From the NCBI GenBank assembly GCA_003167365.1, contig PMTM01000004.1, forward strand, positions 1 through 64,000: a stretch of 64,000 nucleotides of DNA, in the 5' to 3' direction. The number at the start of each line of letters is the position of its first letter. Within the stretch, counting starts at the first letter, position 1. The stretch is from Spartobacteria bacterium. GTDB taxonomy: Bacteria > Verrucomicrobiota > Verrucomicrobiia > Chthoniobacterales > UBA10450. Under the pieces are notes generated by a model. The model worked only from the letters and a program-made list of their open reading frames with translations. It made no database searches and was not told where the DNA came from. Positions 46,863-56,634 of this stretch are shown piece after piece. A program made the translations under genes and the position numbers.

Positions 46863-48943
46863 GCGACAAACCTTCCTTCTTTTCCGAGTTGAAGCGGCGT
46901 AACGTTTATAAAGTCGCGGTCGCGTACGCAGTCGTCGGCTGGTTAATCGCTCAGATTGCAACGCAGATATTTCCGTTCTTGGAAATCCCGAACTGGGTTG
47001 TGCGTTTGGTTATCGTGTTGATTGCGATTGGCTTTCCAATTGCGCTCGTAATCGCATGGGCGTTCGAAGCAACGCCGCAAGGGATCAAACGAACCGAAAT
47101 TGCTGACGCAATGCCGTCAACGCCGGCAAAAAAGAGACGCGCGTGGATTTATGTTGTGATCGTGGGCGCGGCGTTTTCGATCGGATTGTTTTTTATCGGT
47201 CGCTACACGGCGCAGAGAATCCAGACGCCTCGACAGAGCGAGGCGGCTACAGTTTCGCAAAAATCGATCGCGGTGTTGCCGTTCGAAAATCTGAGCGATG
47301 ACAAAAACGCTGCTTATTTCACCGACGGCATTCAGGACGAAATCCTGACCAAGCTCGCAAGCATCGCCGATTTGAAAGTGATCTCGCGCACGTCGACCGC
47401 GAAATACAAGAGCAAGCCCGAAGATCTAAAGACCGTTTCGCAACAGCTCGGCGTCGCGAATGTTCTCGAAGGCTCGGTCCAAAAATCCGGCGACAAGGTT
47501 CGCGTCAACGTCCAGCTGATCGATGCGCGCGCAGATTCGCATCTATGGGCCAAGACCTACGACCGCGATCTTGCGGATGTCTTTGCGATCCAAACCGAAG
47601 TGGCGCAGGAAATCGCGGATTCACTGCAGGCGAAGCTTTCGCCGGCGGAGGCAAATACCGTCGCCCGCGCGCCGACCGAGAATACCGAAGCGTACGATTT
47701 CTTTCTCAAAGGTGAGTTCGAAGAACGCGAAGCTGAGAGCTCCCTTAAACCTGAAGTCTACGACCAGGCTGCTAGTTGGTATCGGCGGGCCATCGCGCAG
47801 GATCCGAAATTTGCCCTGGCCATTGCTCGTTTCGTTAACAGTCGAATGCAGCGTCACTGGTTCGTCGAGCCTCTATCCGAGAAAGAGCTGGAAGAATTAC
47901 GACAAACCGCGCAGGACGCGGTCAAACTGGCACCTACGCTAGCAGAAGCACATGTGTCCCTCGGAATAGTCTATTACTTTGGTCATCGGCAGTATGACGA
48001 AGCTCTTGGTGAGTTCCGTCGCGCCATTGAGCTACAGCCTAATAATGCCCGTGCTTTGGAATACAGTGGCTATGTCCATCGTCGGCAAGGCCGATGGCAG
48101 GAATGTTTGTCTGAACTAAGCAAGGCTGAAGAACAAGATCCGCGGGAAGCAGGTGTGCCGGGAAACTTCTCCACCAGCCATACCCAACTGCGCATGTGGA
48201 AAGAGGCGGAGCGTTATGCCGCACGCTCTCTCGCGCTCAATCCACACACCGTAGACGGGATGCGCGCGTTGCTCATCAGCTACCTGAATGGACGAGGAGA
48301 TTTCAAAGGCGCACGCCGTCTGCTTGAGACCTTCCCGCCTGATGCCAACCTCTTGGCCGATGCAGCCCATATGACTGTGGAAGGTCCTCTCGGTCTCCGG
48401 GCTTACGTATCCGTCCTGGAAGGAAACTATGCAGCCGCGCTCCAACTCTTTGAGAATCAAAGTAATGGTCTGGGAGAAAACGCTCGTCTCTCAGCTAGAG
48501 GTACCGTCCATATCCTTGCGGGTGATGCCGCTGGAGCCAGGGGCGAAATGGAAAAAGCACGTCGCTTGGTGGAAGCCAGGCTACAGGAACGGCCATCGGA
48601 TCTTGATAGCATGATTCAACTAAGCTGGATTTATCTTGGCCTCGATCGCAAGAGCGACGCTCTTAAGTTAGCCCAGAGAGCAGTGGACTTTCTTCCTCCG
48701 GAGAAGGATGCGCTAGTCGGCACCTTCACTTTATATAACGTGGCGGCAATCAAGGCACGCACCGGCGATGCTACCGGCGCGATCGATATTCTTCGGCGAT
48801 TACTTGCCATGCCGGCTGGTCACGAAGTCTCGGTGATTAGCCTGAAAACTAATCCCGTCTGGGCTCCGATTCGAAACGATCCAGGCTTTCAGGAATTGCT
48901 GACAGGTAAGGAGCTAGTTGGACCCAGTGAACAGCTGAGATGA
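46859..48943 (+). CDS. Membrane TolB-N/TPR protein, paralog 2 of 5
   Basis: The product is 694 residues from the GTG at 46859 (GTGA overlap with paralog 1). The N-terminal module is the same type as paralog 1 (IATQIFPFLEIPNWVVRLVI, AFEATPQGIKRTEIADAMP). The linker before the TolB-N domain contains TPRQSEAAT, which is coded by a REP palindrome (47226-47250). The TolB-N domain runs KSIAVLPFENLSDDKNAAYF to FAIQTEVAQEIADSLQAKLS. The TPR part has nine or more helical pairs (ALGEFRRAIELQPNNARALE, ALKLAQRAVDFLPPEKDALV). It ends NPVWAPIRNDPGFQELL. The stop overlaps the next start by ATGA. Confidence 0.85.
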   Translation: MSDKPSFFSELKRRNVYKVAVAYAVVGWLIAQIATQIFPFLEIPNWVVRLVIVLIAIGFPIALVIAWAFEATPQGIKRTEIADAMPSTPAKKRRAWIYVVIVGAAFSIGLFFIGRYTAQRIQTPRQSEAATVSQKSIAVLPFENLSDDKNAAYFTDGIQDEILTKLASIADLKVISRTSTAKYKSKPEDLKTVSQQLGVANVLEGSVQKSGDKVRVNVQLIDARADSHLWAKTYDRDLADVFAIQTEVAQEIADSLQAKLSPAEANTVARAPTENTEAYDFFLKGEFEEREAESSLKPEVYDQAASWYRRAIAQDPKFALAIARFVNSRMQRHWFVEPLSEKELEELRQTAQDAVKLAPTLAEAHVSLGIVYYFGHRQYDEALGEFRRAIELQPNNARALEYSGYVHRRQGRWQECLSELSKAEEQDPREAGVPGNFSTSHTQLRMWKEAERYAARSLALNPHTVDGMRALLISYLNGRGDFKGARRLLETFPPDANLLADAAHMTVEGPLGLRAYVSVLEGNYAAALQLFENQSNGLGENARLSARGTVHILAGDAAGARGEMEKARRLVEARLQERPSDLDSMIQLSWIYLGLDRKSDALKLAQRAVDFLPPEKDALVGTFTLYNVAAIKARTGDATGAIDILRRLLAMPAGHEVSVISLKTNPVWAPIRNDPGFQELLTGKELVGPSEQLR
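47226..47250 (-). repeat. REP palindrome inside TPR paralog 2
   Basis: CGCCTCGACAGAGCGAGGCG then GCTAC; on the minus strand it is headed by GTAG. Identical bases occur at 44562-44586 (inverted) and 53203-53226. In frame, it encodes PRQSEAAT. Confidence 0.85.
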
Positions 48944-50784
48944 AGCCGCGCAATTTCTTCGCCGAGCTGAAGCGGCGCAATGTTTACAAGGTCGCGGTCG
49001 CGTATGCGGTCGTAGCGTGGCTATTGATTCAAGCGGCGTCGATCTTGTTTCCCACTTTCGAAGCGCCGCCGTGGGTGATGAAGGTTTTCGTGATCGTCAT
49101 CCTTCTCGGATTTCCGGCCGCGCTTATTTTATCATGGGCTTTCGAGATTACGCCGGAAGGAATCAAGCTGGAGTCGGAAATAGCGCCTAACCAATCCATC
49201 ACCCGCCGAACCGGACGAAGGATCGTCGGAATTACGATTGCGCTAGCCGTGATCGCGGCCGGTTTGATGATTTTCCAAATCTTGCGCCCGAAGCCAACTG
49301 CTTCTGGCGATGCTGCGATCAGCTCGAGCGCGACACCGATTCCGGGCAAGTCGATCGCGATATTGCCTTTCACAGACCTCTCTCCCAAGCACGACCAGGA
49401 GTCTTTTTCCGAAGGGATGGCGGAGGAAATCCTCAACGCGCTCGCGCGGATTAAGAACCTCAAGGTCGTGGGGCGCGCTTCGTCGTTTCACTATAAAGGC
49501 AAGGACGTCGCGCTGGAAAAAGTCGGAACCGATCTCGGGGTGGCGCACATTCTGGAAGGCTCCGTGCGCAACCAGGGCGAACAGCTTCGCATCACGACCA
49601 CCCTCCTGCGCACCTCTGACGGCGTGCAGGAGTGGTCAAACACCTACGATGGCAAACTCGCGGATGTCTTTAATCTGCAGGAATCCTGTGCCCACGATAT
49701 TGCCACGCAGTTAAACGTCGTCCTCGGTGAGAACGGCCAGCAACGACTGGTCGATAAGACGACCGATAACGCCGAAGCCTATGCGTTGTTTATCGAAGCC
49801 CAGTCTATGGTGAACGCCCGGGTCGGCGATAACCTTCCCCGCGCCATCTCCAAGCTGGAGAAGGTTACCACTCTCGATCCAAAGTTTGCGCGCGCCTGGG
49901 CCAAGCTCGCCATCGCTCACGCCGTTCTGCCGCAGTACGTCAGCGGAAGTGACTGGCCAACAAACTTGAACTTATCCGAGTCCGCCGCCCACCGTGCCAT
50001 CGCGCTCGATGCGGACGATGCCGAGGCCTACGTCGCGCTCAGCTATGTCGCTTTCTCGCGTCGTCGCTATGTCGAGATGGTGGCACCAGCCGCGCGCGCG
50101 GTGGCGTTGGAACCGGAGGATTTCACCGCCAATTATTGGACCGCTAACGAACTCGCGGCCACTGGTCGCTCGACCGAAGCGGAAGCCATGATTGATCAAG
50201 TCGTGGTTCGTGATCCTGCTAACGCTCTGGCTCTATATTATAAGTCTATGCTGCGCTTCCTGGCCGGCGACAACGCCGCGGCGACGAGTACGGCCAAGCG
50301 TGCCGAAGCCTTGGGTTTGCCCTTGGGCGGCCTGACCCTTGCCTCCATCTCTGCGACGAAGGGCGACTACGATCGCGGCGCCGAGCAAATGGCGCGAGCG
50401 CTTGTAGCCATGGGCACGACGTTTACCTCTGCCCAGTTGGAAAACATCTATCGCGGCGCCTATATGGGCGAAGCGCAACGCGCCGCGGCCTTGCAGGTGA
50501 TCGCGGCGCGACCGGACGATCAATACGTCTCGAGTATGCTGCTTAGGCTGGGTGAACCTGCGCGCTCCTTCGAGGATTTTGAGCACAGTTCGACTGGCCT
50601 CTCCGACGCCTACCTTAACTTCCTTTGGTATCCCGATGCCTGGGCGCGCAAGGCCCGACAAAGCCCGGCCTTCCAGGGTTTCGCCAAACGCATAGGGCTG
50701 GTCGACTACTGGAAGAAAAACCGCTGGCCGGACCTATGTTCGCCCACGCCTGAAAACGGCCCTGACGCGTTCATCTGCCGATGA
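48940..50784 (+). CDS. Membrane TolB-N/TPR protein, paralog 3 of 5
   Basis: The product is 614 residues. The N-terminal module is of the second subtype: FFAELKRRNVYKVAVAYAVV, AASILFPTFEAPPWVMKVFV, SWAFEITPEGIKLESEIAPN, then GIKLESEIAPNQSITRRTGR and a membrane span. The TolB-N domain is divergent (KSIAILPFTDLSPKHDQESF, then VVGRASSFHYKGKDVALEKV). TPRs follow. The C-terminus (DYWKKNRWPDLCSPTPENGP) differs from the DPLRG-type ends of paralogs 1, 4 and 5. It has no REP insertion. ATGA overlaps on both sides couple it to paralogs 2 and 4. Confidence 0.85.
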   Translation: MKPRNFFAELKRRNVYKVAVAYAVVAWLLIQAASILFPTFEAPPWVMKVFVIVILLGFPAALILSWAFEITPEGIKLESEIAPNQSITRRTGRRIVGITIALAVIAAGLMIFQILRPKPTASGDAAISSSATPIPGKSIAILPFTDLSPKHDQESFSEGMAEEILNALARIKNLKVVGRASSFHYKGKDVALEKVGTDLGVAHILEGSVRNQGEQLRITTTLLRTSDGVQEWSNTYDGKLADVFNLQESCAHDIATQLNVVLGENGQQRLVDKTTDNAEAYALFIEAQSMVNARVGDNLPRAISKLEKVTTLDPKFARAWAKLAIAHAVLPQYVSGSDWPTNLNLSESAAHRAIALDADDAEAYVALSYVAFSRRRYVEMVAPAARAVALEPEDFTANYWTANELAATGRSTEAEAMIDQVVVRDPANALALYYKSMLRFLAGDNAAATSTAKRAEALGLPLGGLTLASISATKGDYDRGAEQMARALVAMGTTFTSAQLENIYRGAYMGEAQRAAALQVIAARPDDQYVSSMLLRLGEPARSFEDFEHSSTGLSDAYLNFLWYPDAWARKARQSPAFQGFAKRIGLVDYWKKNRWPDLCSPTPENGPDAFICR

Positions 50785-52841
50785 ACTTCTTCGCCGAGTT
50801 GAAGCGCCGCAACGTTTACAAAGTCGCTGTCGCTTACGCAGTTGTCGCGTGGCTCACGATTCAAGCGGCATCGATTTTCCTTCCCGCATTCAATGCGCCG
50901 CCATGGGTGATGCAAATCGTCATCCTCATCCTTGTTGTTGGGTTCCCGATTGCGCTGGCGTTTTCCTGGGCGTTCGAGATCACGCCCGAAGGAATTGTGC
51001 GCGAATCGGAGGTGCAGACTGACAAATCGATCACCCATCATACTGGGCGCAAGCTTGTCGCCATCACCGCCGTGCTCGCGGTCATCGCCACCGGTCTGTT
51101 TGTCTTCCAATTCATTCGCGTAAGATCGACATCTCCATCTGCGGCGACGGTCACAAACAAATCGATCGCCGTGTTGCCCTTCGAAAACCTGAGTGAGGAA
51201 AAACAGAACGAATACTTTGCCGATGGTGTGCAGGATGAAATCCTGACTGATCTGGCCAAGATCGCGGACTTGAAGGTGATCAGCCGCACCAGCGTGATGC
51301 AATACAGGAGCGGAGTGGTGCGGAATCTGCGCGAGATCGGTCAGCAGCTCGGCGTAGCTCATTTGCTGGAAGGCAGCGTGCAACGCGTCGCCAATCGGGT
51401 GCGGGTAAATGCGCAATTGATCGACGCGAAGACTGATGCCCACCTTTGGGCGCAGACTTATGATCGCGATCTGGCCGATGTCTTTGCGATCCAAAGCGAG
51501 ATTGCCAAAGCCATCGCCGATCAACTGCAAGCCAGGCTGTCGCCTAACGAGAAAGCGGCGATTGAAAAGCCGCCCACCACAAACCTGGCTGCCTTCGACC
51601 TTTACAGCCGGGCGAAGACTCTTCTGCTTTCAATCGGTTTCAGCACTATTGATGAAAAAAACTTGCGGGAGGCCATTGAGCTTCTTGACCAGGCTGTTGC
51701 GCTCGATCCGGCGTTTTTCGAAGCCTACTGCCAACTAATCATAGCTCACGGGAAGTTTTATTCACTGAACTACGATCATTCTGTGGGACGGCTGGCTTCC
51801 GCCGAAGCTGCCCTCCAGGCGGTGACTCGTTTGCGGCCCGATGCCGGCGAAACGCATCTCGCGCGCGCGCAATATTTGTATTACGGGCACCGTGACTACT
51901 CCGGCGCCCTCGCTGAACTGGAGCAGGCGCGGCGAAGTTTAACGAACGATCCGCGGGTGTTCGAACTCACCGGCTACATCTTGCGCCGGCGCGGCCAATC
52001 GGACGAAGCCGTCCGCAATTTGGAAAGATCAGTCGAGCTGGATCCACGCAATTACTTCATCATGCAACAGCTCGCGCTCAGCTATCAACTTCTCCGCCGC
52101 TACCAGGAGGAAGCCGCCATGTATGATCGCGTATTGACCATTGTTCCAAAGGATGTCCCCACCAGAGTTCAGCGGGCCCTGGTCGATTTTTACTGGAAGG
52201 CTGATACCAAACCCCTGCACGATGCGATCGACTCAATTCTCGCAGAAGATCCCAGTGCAATCCCCGCCGCCGCCGATACTTGGTTTCTTTGCGCGCTAGC
52301 AGAACGCGATCCAACGGCGGCGAAGCGGGCGTTGGCGGCACTGAACCATACTGCTGCTTTTGGCGAAGGCGGCGTCTATTTGAGCGCCAGCTTTGGCGAA
52401 GGCTTGCTGGCGCGGGTTACCAAAGACGAAGGGAGCGCGCGCGACGCCTTCAACAAAGCCCGCCTCGAGCAGGACAAAATTTTGCAAGCGCAGCCAGATT
52501 CTGGACCTGCTCTTTGCGTGCTTGGTTTGATCGATGCCGCTATGGGAGGCAAAGAGTCTGCCTTGGTGGAAGGACGGCACGCGATCGAACTTCTTCCGGT
52601 AGAAAAAGACTCTGTCACTGGTAGCCTTATGATCCAGCTCTTCGCGATCATTGCAGCGTGGACAGGCGAGAAGGATCTGGCCGTGCACCAACTGGAACTT
52701 GGAGTCCGCGCTCCAGCCGCAGGAATTGTAGTTACTTACGGTGGATTAAAGTTGTTGCCTTTTTGGGACCCGCTCCGCGGCGATCCACGCTTCGAAAAAA
52801 TCGTCGCCTCTCTCGCGCCGAAAACGGGTGCGAAACCGTGA
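50781..52841 (+). CDS. Membrane TolB-N/TPR protein, paralog 4 of 5
   Basis: The product is 686 residues. Second-subtype N-terminus (AASIFLPAFNAPPWVMQIVI, AFEITPEGIVRESEVQTDKS). The TolB-N domain is KSIAVLPFENLSEEKQNEYF, DEILTDLAKIADLKVISRTS, LWAQTYDRDLADVFAIQSEI. The TPR region is long (SGALAELEQARRSLTNDPRV, SDEAVRNLERSVELDPRNYF). It ends LLPFWDPLRGDPRFEKIVAS. The linker (STSPSAATVTNK) has no REP. ATGA joins it to paralog 3 and GTGA to paralog 5. Confidence 0.85.
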   Translation: MNFFAELKRRNVYKVAVAYAVVAWLTIQAASIFLPAFNAPPWVMQIVILILVVGFPIALAFSWAFEITPEGIVRESEVQTDKSITHHTGRKLVAITAVLAVIATGLFVFQFIRVRSTSPSAATVTNKSIAVLPFENLSEEKQNEYFADGVQDEILTDLAKIADLKVISRTSVMQYRSGVVRNLREIGQQLGVAHLLEGSVQRVANRVRVNAQLIDAKTDAHLWAQTYDRDLADVFAIQSEIAKAIADQLQARLSPNEKAAIEKPPTTNLAAFDLYSRAKTLLLSIGFSTIDEKNLREAIELLDQAVALDPAFFEAYCQLIIAHGKFYSLNYDHSVGRLASAEAALQAVTRLRPDAGETHLARAQYLYYGHRDYSGALAELEQARRSLTNDPRVFELTGYILRRRGQSDEAVRNLERSVELDPRNYFIMQQLALSYQLLRRYQEEAAMYDRVLTIVPKDVPTRVQRALVDFYWKADTKPLHDAIDSILAEDPSAIPAAADTWFLCALAERDPTAAKRALAALNHTAAFGEGGVYLSASFGEGLLARVTKDEGSARDAFNKARLEQDKILQAQPDSGPALCVLGLIDAAMGGKESALVEGRHAIELLPVEKDSVTGSLMIQLFAIIAAWTGEKDLAVHQLELGVRAPAAGIVVTYGGLKLLPFWDPLRGDPRFEKIVASLAPKTGAKP

Positions 52842-54613
52842 AGATCGACAACTTCTTCGCCGAGCTCAAGCGGCGCAATGTTTACAAGGTCGCTGTCGCT
52901 TATGCGGTCGTGTCGTGGCTGTTGATTCAGGCGGCGTCGATTTTGTTGCCGACGTTCGAAGCGCCAGCCTGGGTGATGAAGGTGTTGGTTCTCGTCATCA
53001 TCTTCGGTTTTCCGATGGCGCTGATTTTTTCCTGGGCGTTTGAGATCACGCCGGAAGGAATCAAACTCGAATCCGAAATCGAGCCGAACAAATCGATCGC
53101 GCGACGGACCGGACGAAAGATTGTTGCCGTAACGATCGCTCTTGCTGTCGTCGCGGCCGGTCTCTTCGTGTATCAACTCGTGCGCTCGACACCGGCAGGC
53201 ATGCCTCGACAGAGCGAGGCGGCTACAGAAGTTCCGAACAAATCGATCGCAGTGCTGCCGTTCGACAATCTCAGTCGCGATCCGGACAATGCTTACTTTT
53301 GTGAAGGTGTGCAGGATGAAATCCTGACGCGACTGGCCAAGGTCGCCGATTTGAAAGTGATTTCGCGCACATCGACGCAACATTTCAAAAGCACGCCGGA
53401 CAACTTACCCCAGATCGCGAAGCAGCTCGGCGTCGCTCACATTGTCGAAGGCAGCGTCCAGAAAGCCAGCGATCAGGTGCGGGTGAACGTGCAGTTAATT
53501 AATGCTCTGACCGACGCGCATCTTTGGGCGGACACTTACGATCGTAAACTGACCGACATTTTCGCGGTCGAAAGCGAGATTGCGAAAACCATCGCGGAGA
53601 CGTTGCAAGCGAGGCTCACCGGCTCGGAGAAGAGCTCGATCGCGAAAACACCGACGGTGAATCCGGAAGCTTACGAGCTTTATCTCAAAGGCAGGTTCTT
53701 TGCGGAGAAGCGGACCGGCGCGGACTTGCGCAAATCAATCGAGTATTACGATCAAGCGATCGCAAAGGATCCTGGTTACCCGCTCGCTTATGTCGGCCTG
53801 GCTGATTCCCATCTGCTTCTTACCGCCTACGGCGCTATTTCTACGAAAGAGGCAGCTTCTCCCGCCAAAGCCGCTCTAAAGAAAGCGCTGGCCCTGGATG
53901 ATTCGCTGGCGCAGGCCCACGCATCATCGGGATTGCTTGCTAACCTCGAACTCGACCTCAACCGCGCGATTACCGAATTAGAGCGCGCGATTCAGCTAAA
54001 TCCGAATTATGCGACGGCGCACCATTGGATCGCACTTCCGTTGATGGCGATCGGCCAGTCTGATCGCGCGATTGTGGAAGGAAAACGCGCGATCGAGCTC
54101 GATCCGCTCTCGTTAATTTGCAACGCCGATCTCGCTTGGGTCTATTTTAATGCACGCCGCTACGACGAAACGGAGGCGCAGGCTCGCAAGACTTTGGAAA
54201 TGGACCCGCGTTTTTATGTGGCGCATTACTATCTCGGGGAAGCCCTTCAGTTTAAGGGGAAGCTCACTGACGCGACTGCCGAGTATCAGAAATCCTTCGA
54301 ATCAAATAACGATCCGTTCTCGCTCGCCATGCTCGGCCAGGCGTATGCTCGCCAGGGAAAAACCGACGAGGCGCGAAAGGTTCTCGCACGCCTGAGGGAA
54401 CAGGCAAAATCGCAATACGTCTCCCCTTATGCTTTCGCGGTTGTTCTTACTGCGTTAGGCGATAAGGCGCACGCGATCGACGAATTGGAGCATGGCTACG
54501 ACGACACCGGATTCTATATTTCTCTCATCAAAGTAGATCCGTTGTTCGACGATCTACGCGGTCAGCCGCGTTTCGACGCGCTCGTGCAAAAAATCGTAGC
54601 GCCAAAAAAGTAG
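52838..54613 (+). CDS. Membrane TolB-N/TPR protein, paralog 5 of 5
   Basis: The product is 591 residues from the GTG at 52838; a longer in-frame reading from 52658 would run inside paralog 4 and is rejected. Second-subtype N-terminus (AASILLPTFEAPAWVMKVLV, EIEPNKSIARRTGRKIVAVT). The linker contains MPRQSEAATE from a REP palindrome (53203-53226) at the same place as in paralog 2. TolB-N: KSIAVLPFDNLSRDPDNAYF, LWADTYDRKLTDIFAVESEI. TPRs such as LNRAITELERAIQLNPNYAT and SDRAIVEGKRAIELDPLSLI follow. It ends DPLFDDLRGQPRFDALVQKI. This is the last gene of the chain; 54614-54755 has no gene. Confidence 0.85.
   Translation: MKIDNFFAELKRRNVYKVAVAYAVVSWLLIQAASILLPTFEAPAWVMKVLVLVIIFGFPMALIFSWAFEITPEGIKLESEIEPNKSIARRTGRKIVAVTIALAVVAAGLFVYQLVRSTPAGMPRQSEAATEVPNKSIAVLPFDNLSRDPDNAYFCEGVQDEILTRLAKVADLKVISRTSTQHFKSTPDNLPQIAKQLGVAHIVEGSVQKASDQVRVNVQLINALTDAHLWADTYDRKLTDIFAVESEIAKTIAETLQARLTGSEKSSIAKTPTVNPEAYELYLKGRFFAEKRTGADLRKSIEYYDQAIAKDPGYPLAYVGLADSHLLLTAYGAISTKEAASPAKAALKKALALDDSLAQAHASSGLLANLELDLNRAITELERAIQLNPNYATAHHWIALPLMAIGQSDRAIVEGKRAIELDPLSLICNADLAWVYFNARRYDETEAQARKTLEMDPRFYVAHYYLGEALQFKGKLTDATAEYQKSFESNNDPFSLAMLGQAYARQGKTDEARKVLARLREQAKSQYVSPYAFAVVLTALGDKAHAIDELEHGYDDTGFYISLIKVDPLFDDLRGQPRFDALVQKIVAPKK
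53203..53226 (-). repeat. REP palindrome inside TPR paralog 5
   Basis: GCCTCGACAGAGCGAGGCGG then CTAC, identical to the copy in paralog 2. In frame, coding PRQSEAAT. Confidence 0.85.
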
Positions 54614-54755
54614 TAGCCCGAGAAAGCAGACCGCCGCTCGATTCGTTATTGGGAGATCGCTTGAGACATTTCAAGCACAGCCGCTGCGCCATTGGAGAAG
54701 CATGGCGGTCGTGGTGCGATTATCCCAGTAACACTCACTCCATTCTTATGATAAG

Positions 54756-56537
54756 ATGGCGATGATGAAATCTGTTCGTGTCTGCACTCTGGCTGCCGCC
54801 GTTATCGCGATTCTTTGTTTTGCCGCCGCCCCCTTTGCTCGGGCGCAAAGGGAGAAACCGGTCCCTGGCGAATTGAAAGTGAAACCGGGCAAGGAGACAC
54901 AATCCACCGCTGAATCCGCCACGCCGGGTAAGAGTGAGGCGAAGGACCGCGATAAGGATAAAGGCAAAGAGGAGGAGGAGAAAGAGCCGTCGCCGAGTGT
55001 GACCGAGCACACACTCACCGTTGGCGGGAAGACGATCCATTATCGGGCGACGGCGGGGTACATGGTGATGCGCGATTGGAGCGAGAAGAAAAAGCCGGAA
55101 GAAGGCGATGAGGAGAAAGCGCGCGAGCCGGCACCGTCATCCACACCAGCGAAGGAATCCGACAAATCAAAAGAGAAAGGGGGCAAAGACAAAGACGAGC
55201 CGAAGCAAAAGGCGAAAGTTTTCTACGTGGCCTACACGCGCACCGATCTCGGCAACGACCCGTCAAAGCGGCCGATCACGTATTCGTTCAACGGCGGGCC
55301 CGGTTCGGCGAGCGTGTGGTTGCACCTGGGCGCGCTCGGGCCGCGGCGCACGGAATTGACCGAGCGTGGCGAAGCGCCGCTCTCGCCCTATCATTTGGTG
55401 GACAACGAAGCGACGTGGCTCGATACCACCGATCTTGTTTTCATTGATCCTGTTTCCACCGGTTACAGCCGGAGCGCGCCCGGTGAAGACCCGAAGCAAT
55501 TCCACGGCTTTAAGGAAGACCTGGCCAGCGTCGGCGATTTCATCCGGCTTTACACCTCACGAAATGCGCGCTGGGCCTCGCCGAAGTTTATTATCGGCGA
55601 GAGCTATGGAACGACGCGCGCTGCGGGGCTGAGCGATTATTTGCAGGAGCGCTACGGGTTCTACGTCAATGGCATCATCCTTGTCTCCAGCGTGCTAGAT
55701 TTTTCGGCAATACGCTTCGCGCCCGGGAACGACCGGCCGTATCCGCTGTTTTTACCGACCTACACCGCCGCAGCCTGGTACCACAAAAAACTGCCGCCGG
55801 ATTTGCAAAACAAACCGCTGACCGACGTGCTGCGCGAAAGCGAAAATTTCGCATCGAACAAATACCTGCTCGCGCTTAATCGCGGCGATCAGATCGACGA
55901 AAATCAGCGCAAAGAACTTGCGAGCAATCTGGCGCGATTCACCGGTTTACCGGCAGACACGATCGCGCAATGGAATTTACGGATTCCTGCGCGGCGCTTT
56001 TTCTTCGATTTGCTCAAGGATAGAAACCGTTCCATCGGCCGCTACGACGCGCGTTTCAGCGGCATTCGCTATGAGCCGGGCACGGAGGATTACGATTTTG
56101 ATCCGAGCTACGAAGCCGTCCTGGGCCCTTACAGCGCGATGATGAACGACTACTTGCGGCGCGAACTAAAGTTCGAAAGCGATTTGCCCTACGAAATGAT
56201 CGCGGACGTGCGGCCGTGGAACTACGCCAACGTCGCGTCGAACCAATACCTCGATGTAGCCGAAGACTTGCGCAAGGCGATGAGTCGCAATCCTTATTTG
56301 AAGCTGTGGGTTTGCTGCGGTTACTACGACCTGGCCACACCCTATTACGCCGCCGAGAACGTTCTGCACGGAATGCAACTTGATCCGACCATCCGCGATA
56401 ACCTGCGGATGACCTTCTACGAAGCTGGGCACATGGTCTACATCAATCACCCGTCGCTGCTGCAATTCCGTAAAGACGCTGACGCGTTTATGCAGGATGC
56501 GCTCAAACCGCGCGTCGTGCCGGCGGCAGAGCCGTAG
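54756..56537 (+). CDS. Secreted S10-family serine carboxypeptidase-like protein
   Basis: The product is 593 residues. A signal peptide (VCTLAAAVIAILCFAAAPFARA) is followed by a charged low-complexity spacer (about residues 40-85, rich in KDRDKDKGKEEEEKE and PSPSV). A second charged stretch (EEGDEEKAREPAPSSTPAKE) lies inside the first third of the domain. Catalytic parts are the oxyanion region SFNGGPGSASVWLHLGALGP, the nucleophile Ser in FIIGESYGTTRAAGLSDYLQ, the Asp in CGYYDLATPYYAAEN and the His in YEAGHMVYINHPS. It should remove C-terminal residues from peptides outside the cytoplasm. Nothing joins it to the TPR operon upstream except order. Confidence 0.88.
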   Translation: MAMMKSVRVCTLAAAVIAILCFAAAPFARAQREKPVPGELKVKPGKETQSTAESATPGKSEAKDRDKDKGKEEEEKEPSPSVTEHTLTVGGKTIHYRATAGYMVMRDWSEKKKPEEGDEEKAREPAPSSTPAKESDKSKEKGGKDKDEPKQKAKVFYVAYTRTDLGNDPSKRPITYSFNGGPGSASVWLHLGALGPRRTELTERGEAPLSPYHLVDNEATWLDTTDLVFIDPVSTGYSRSAPGEDPKQFHGFKEDLASVGDFIRLYTSRNARWASPKFIIGESYGTTRAAGLSDYLQERYGFYVNGIILVSSVLDFSAIRFAPGNDRPYPLFLPTYTAAAWYHKKLPPDLQNKPLTDVLRESENFASNKYLLALNRGDQIDENQRKELASNLARFTGLPADTIAQWNLRIPARRFFFDLLKDRNRSIGRYDARFSGIRYEPGTEDYDFDPSYEAVLGPYSAMMNDYLRRELKFESDLPYEMIADVRPWNYANVASNQYLDVAEDLRKAMSRNPYLKLWVCCGYYDLATPYYAAENVLHGMQLDPTIRDNLRMTFYEAGHMVYINHPSLLQFRKDADAFMQDALKPRVVPAAEP

Positions 56538-56634
56538 TTACAAGACAGCGAAGTGAAAATCGGGAAGCCGCCGCCACCAGCTGACAGCTGTCCTCTGCCT
56601 TCCGCCCTCTGATTTCCTGCTCTTCGCTTCCTAC

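Noticed and set aside
52658-52837. Longer start for TPR paralog 5 inside paralog 4
   Set aside because: It lacks the FFAELKRRNVYK start and would overlap the upstream gene by 180 bases. GTG at 52838 continues the pattern of four-base overlaps seen at the other three junctions.
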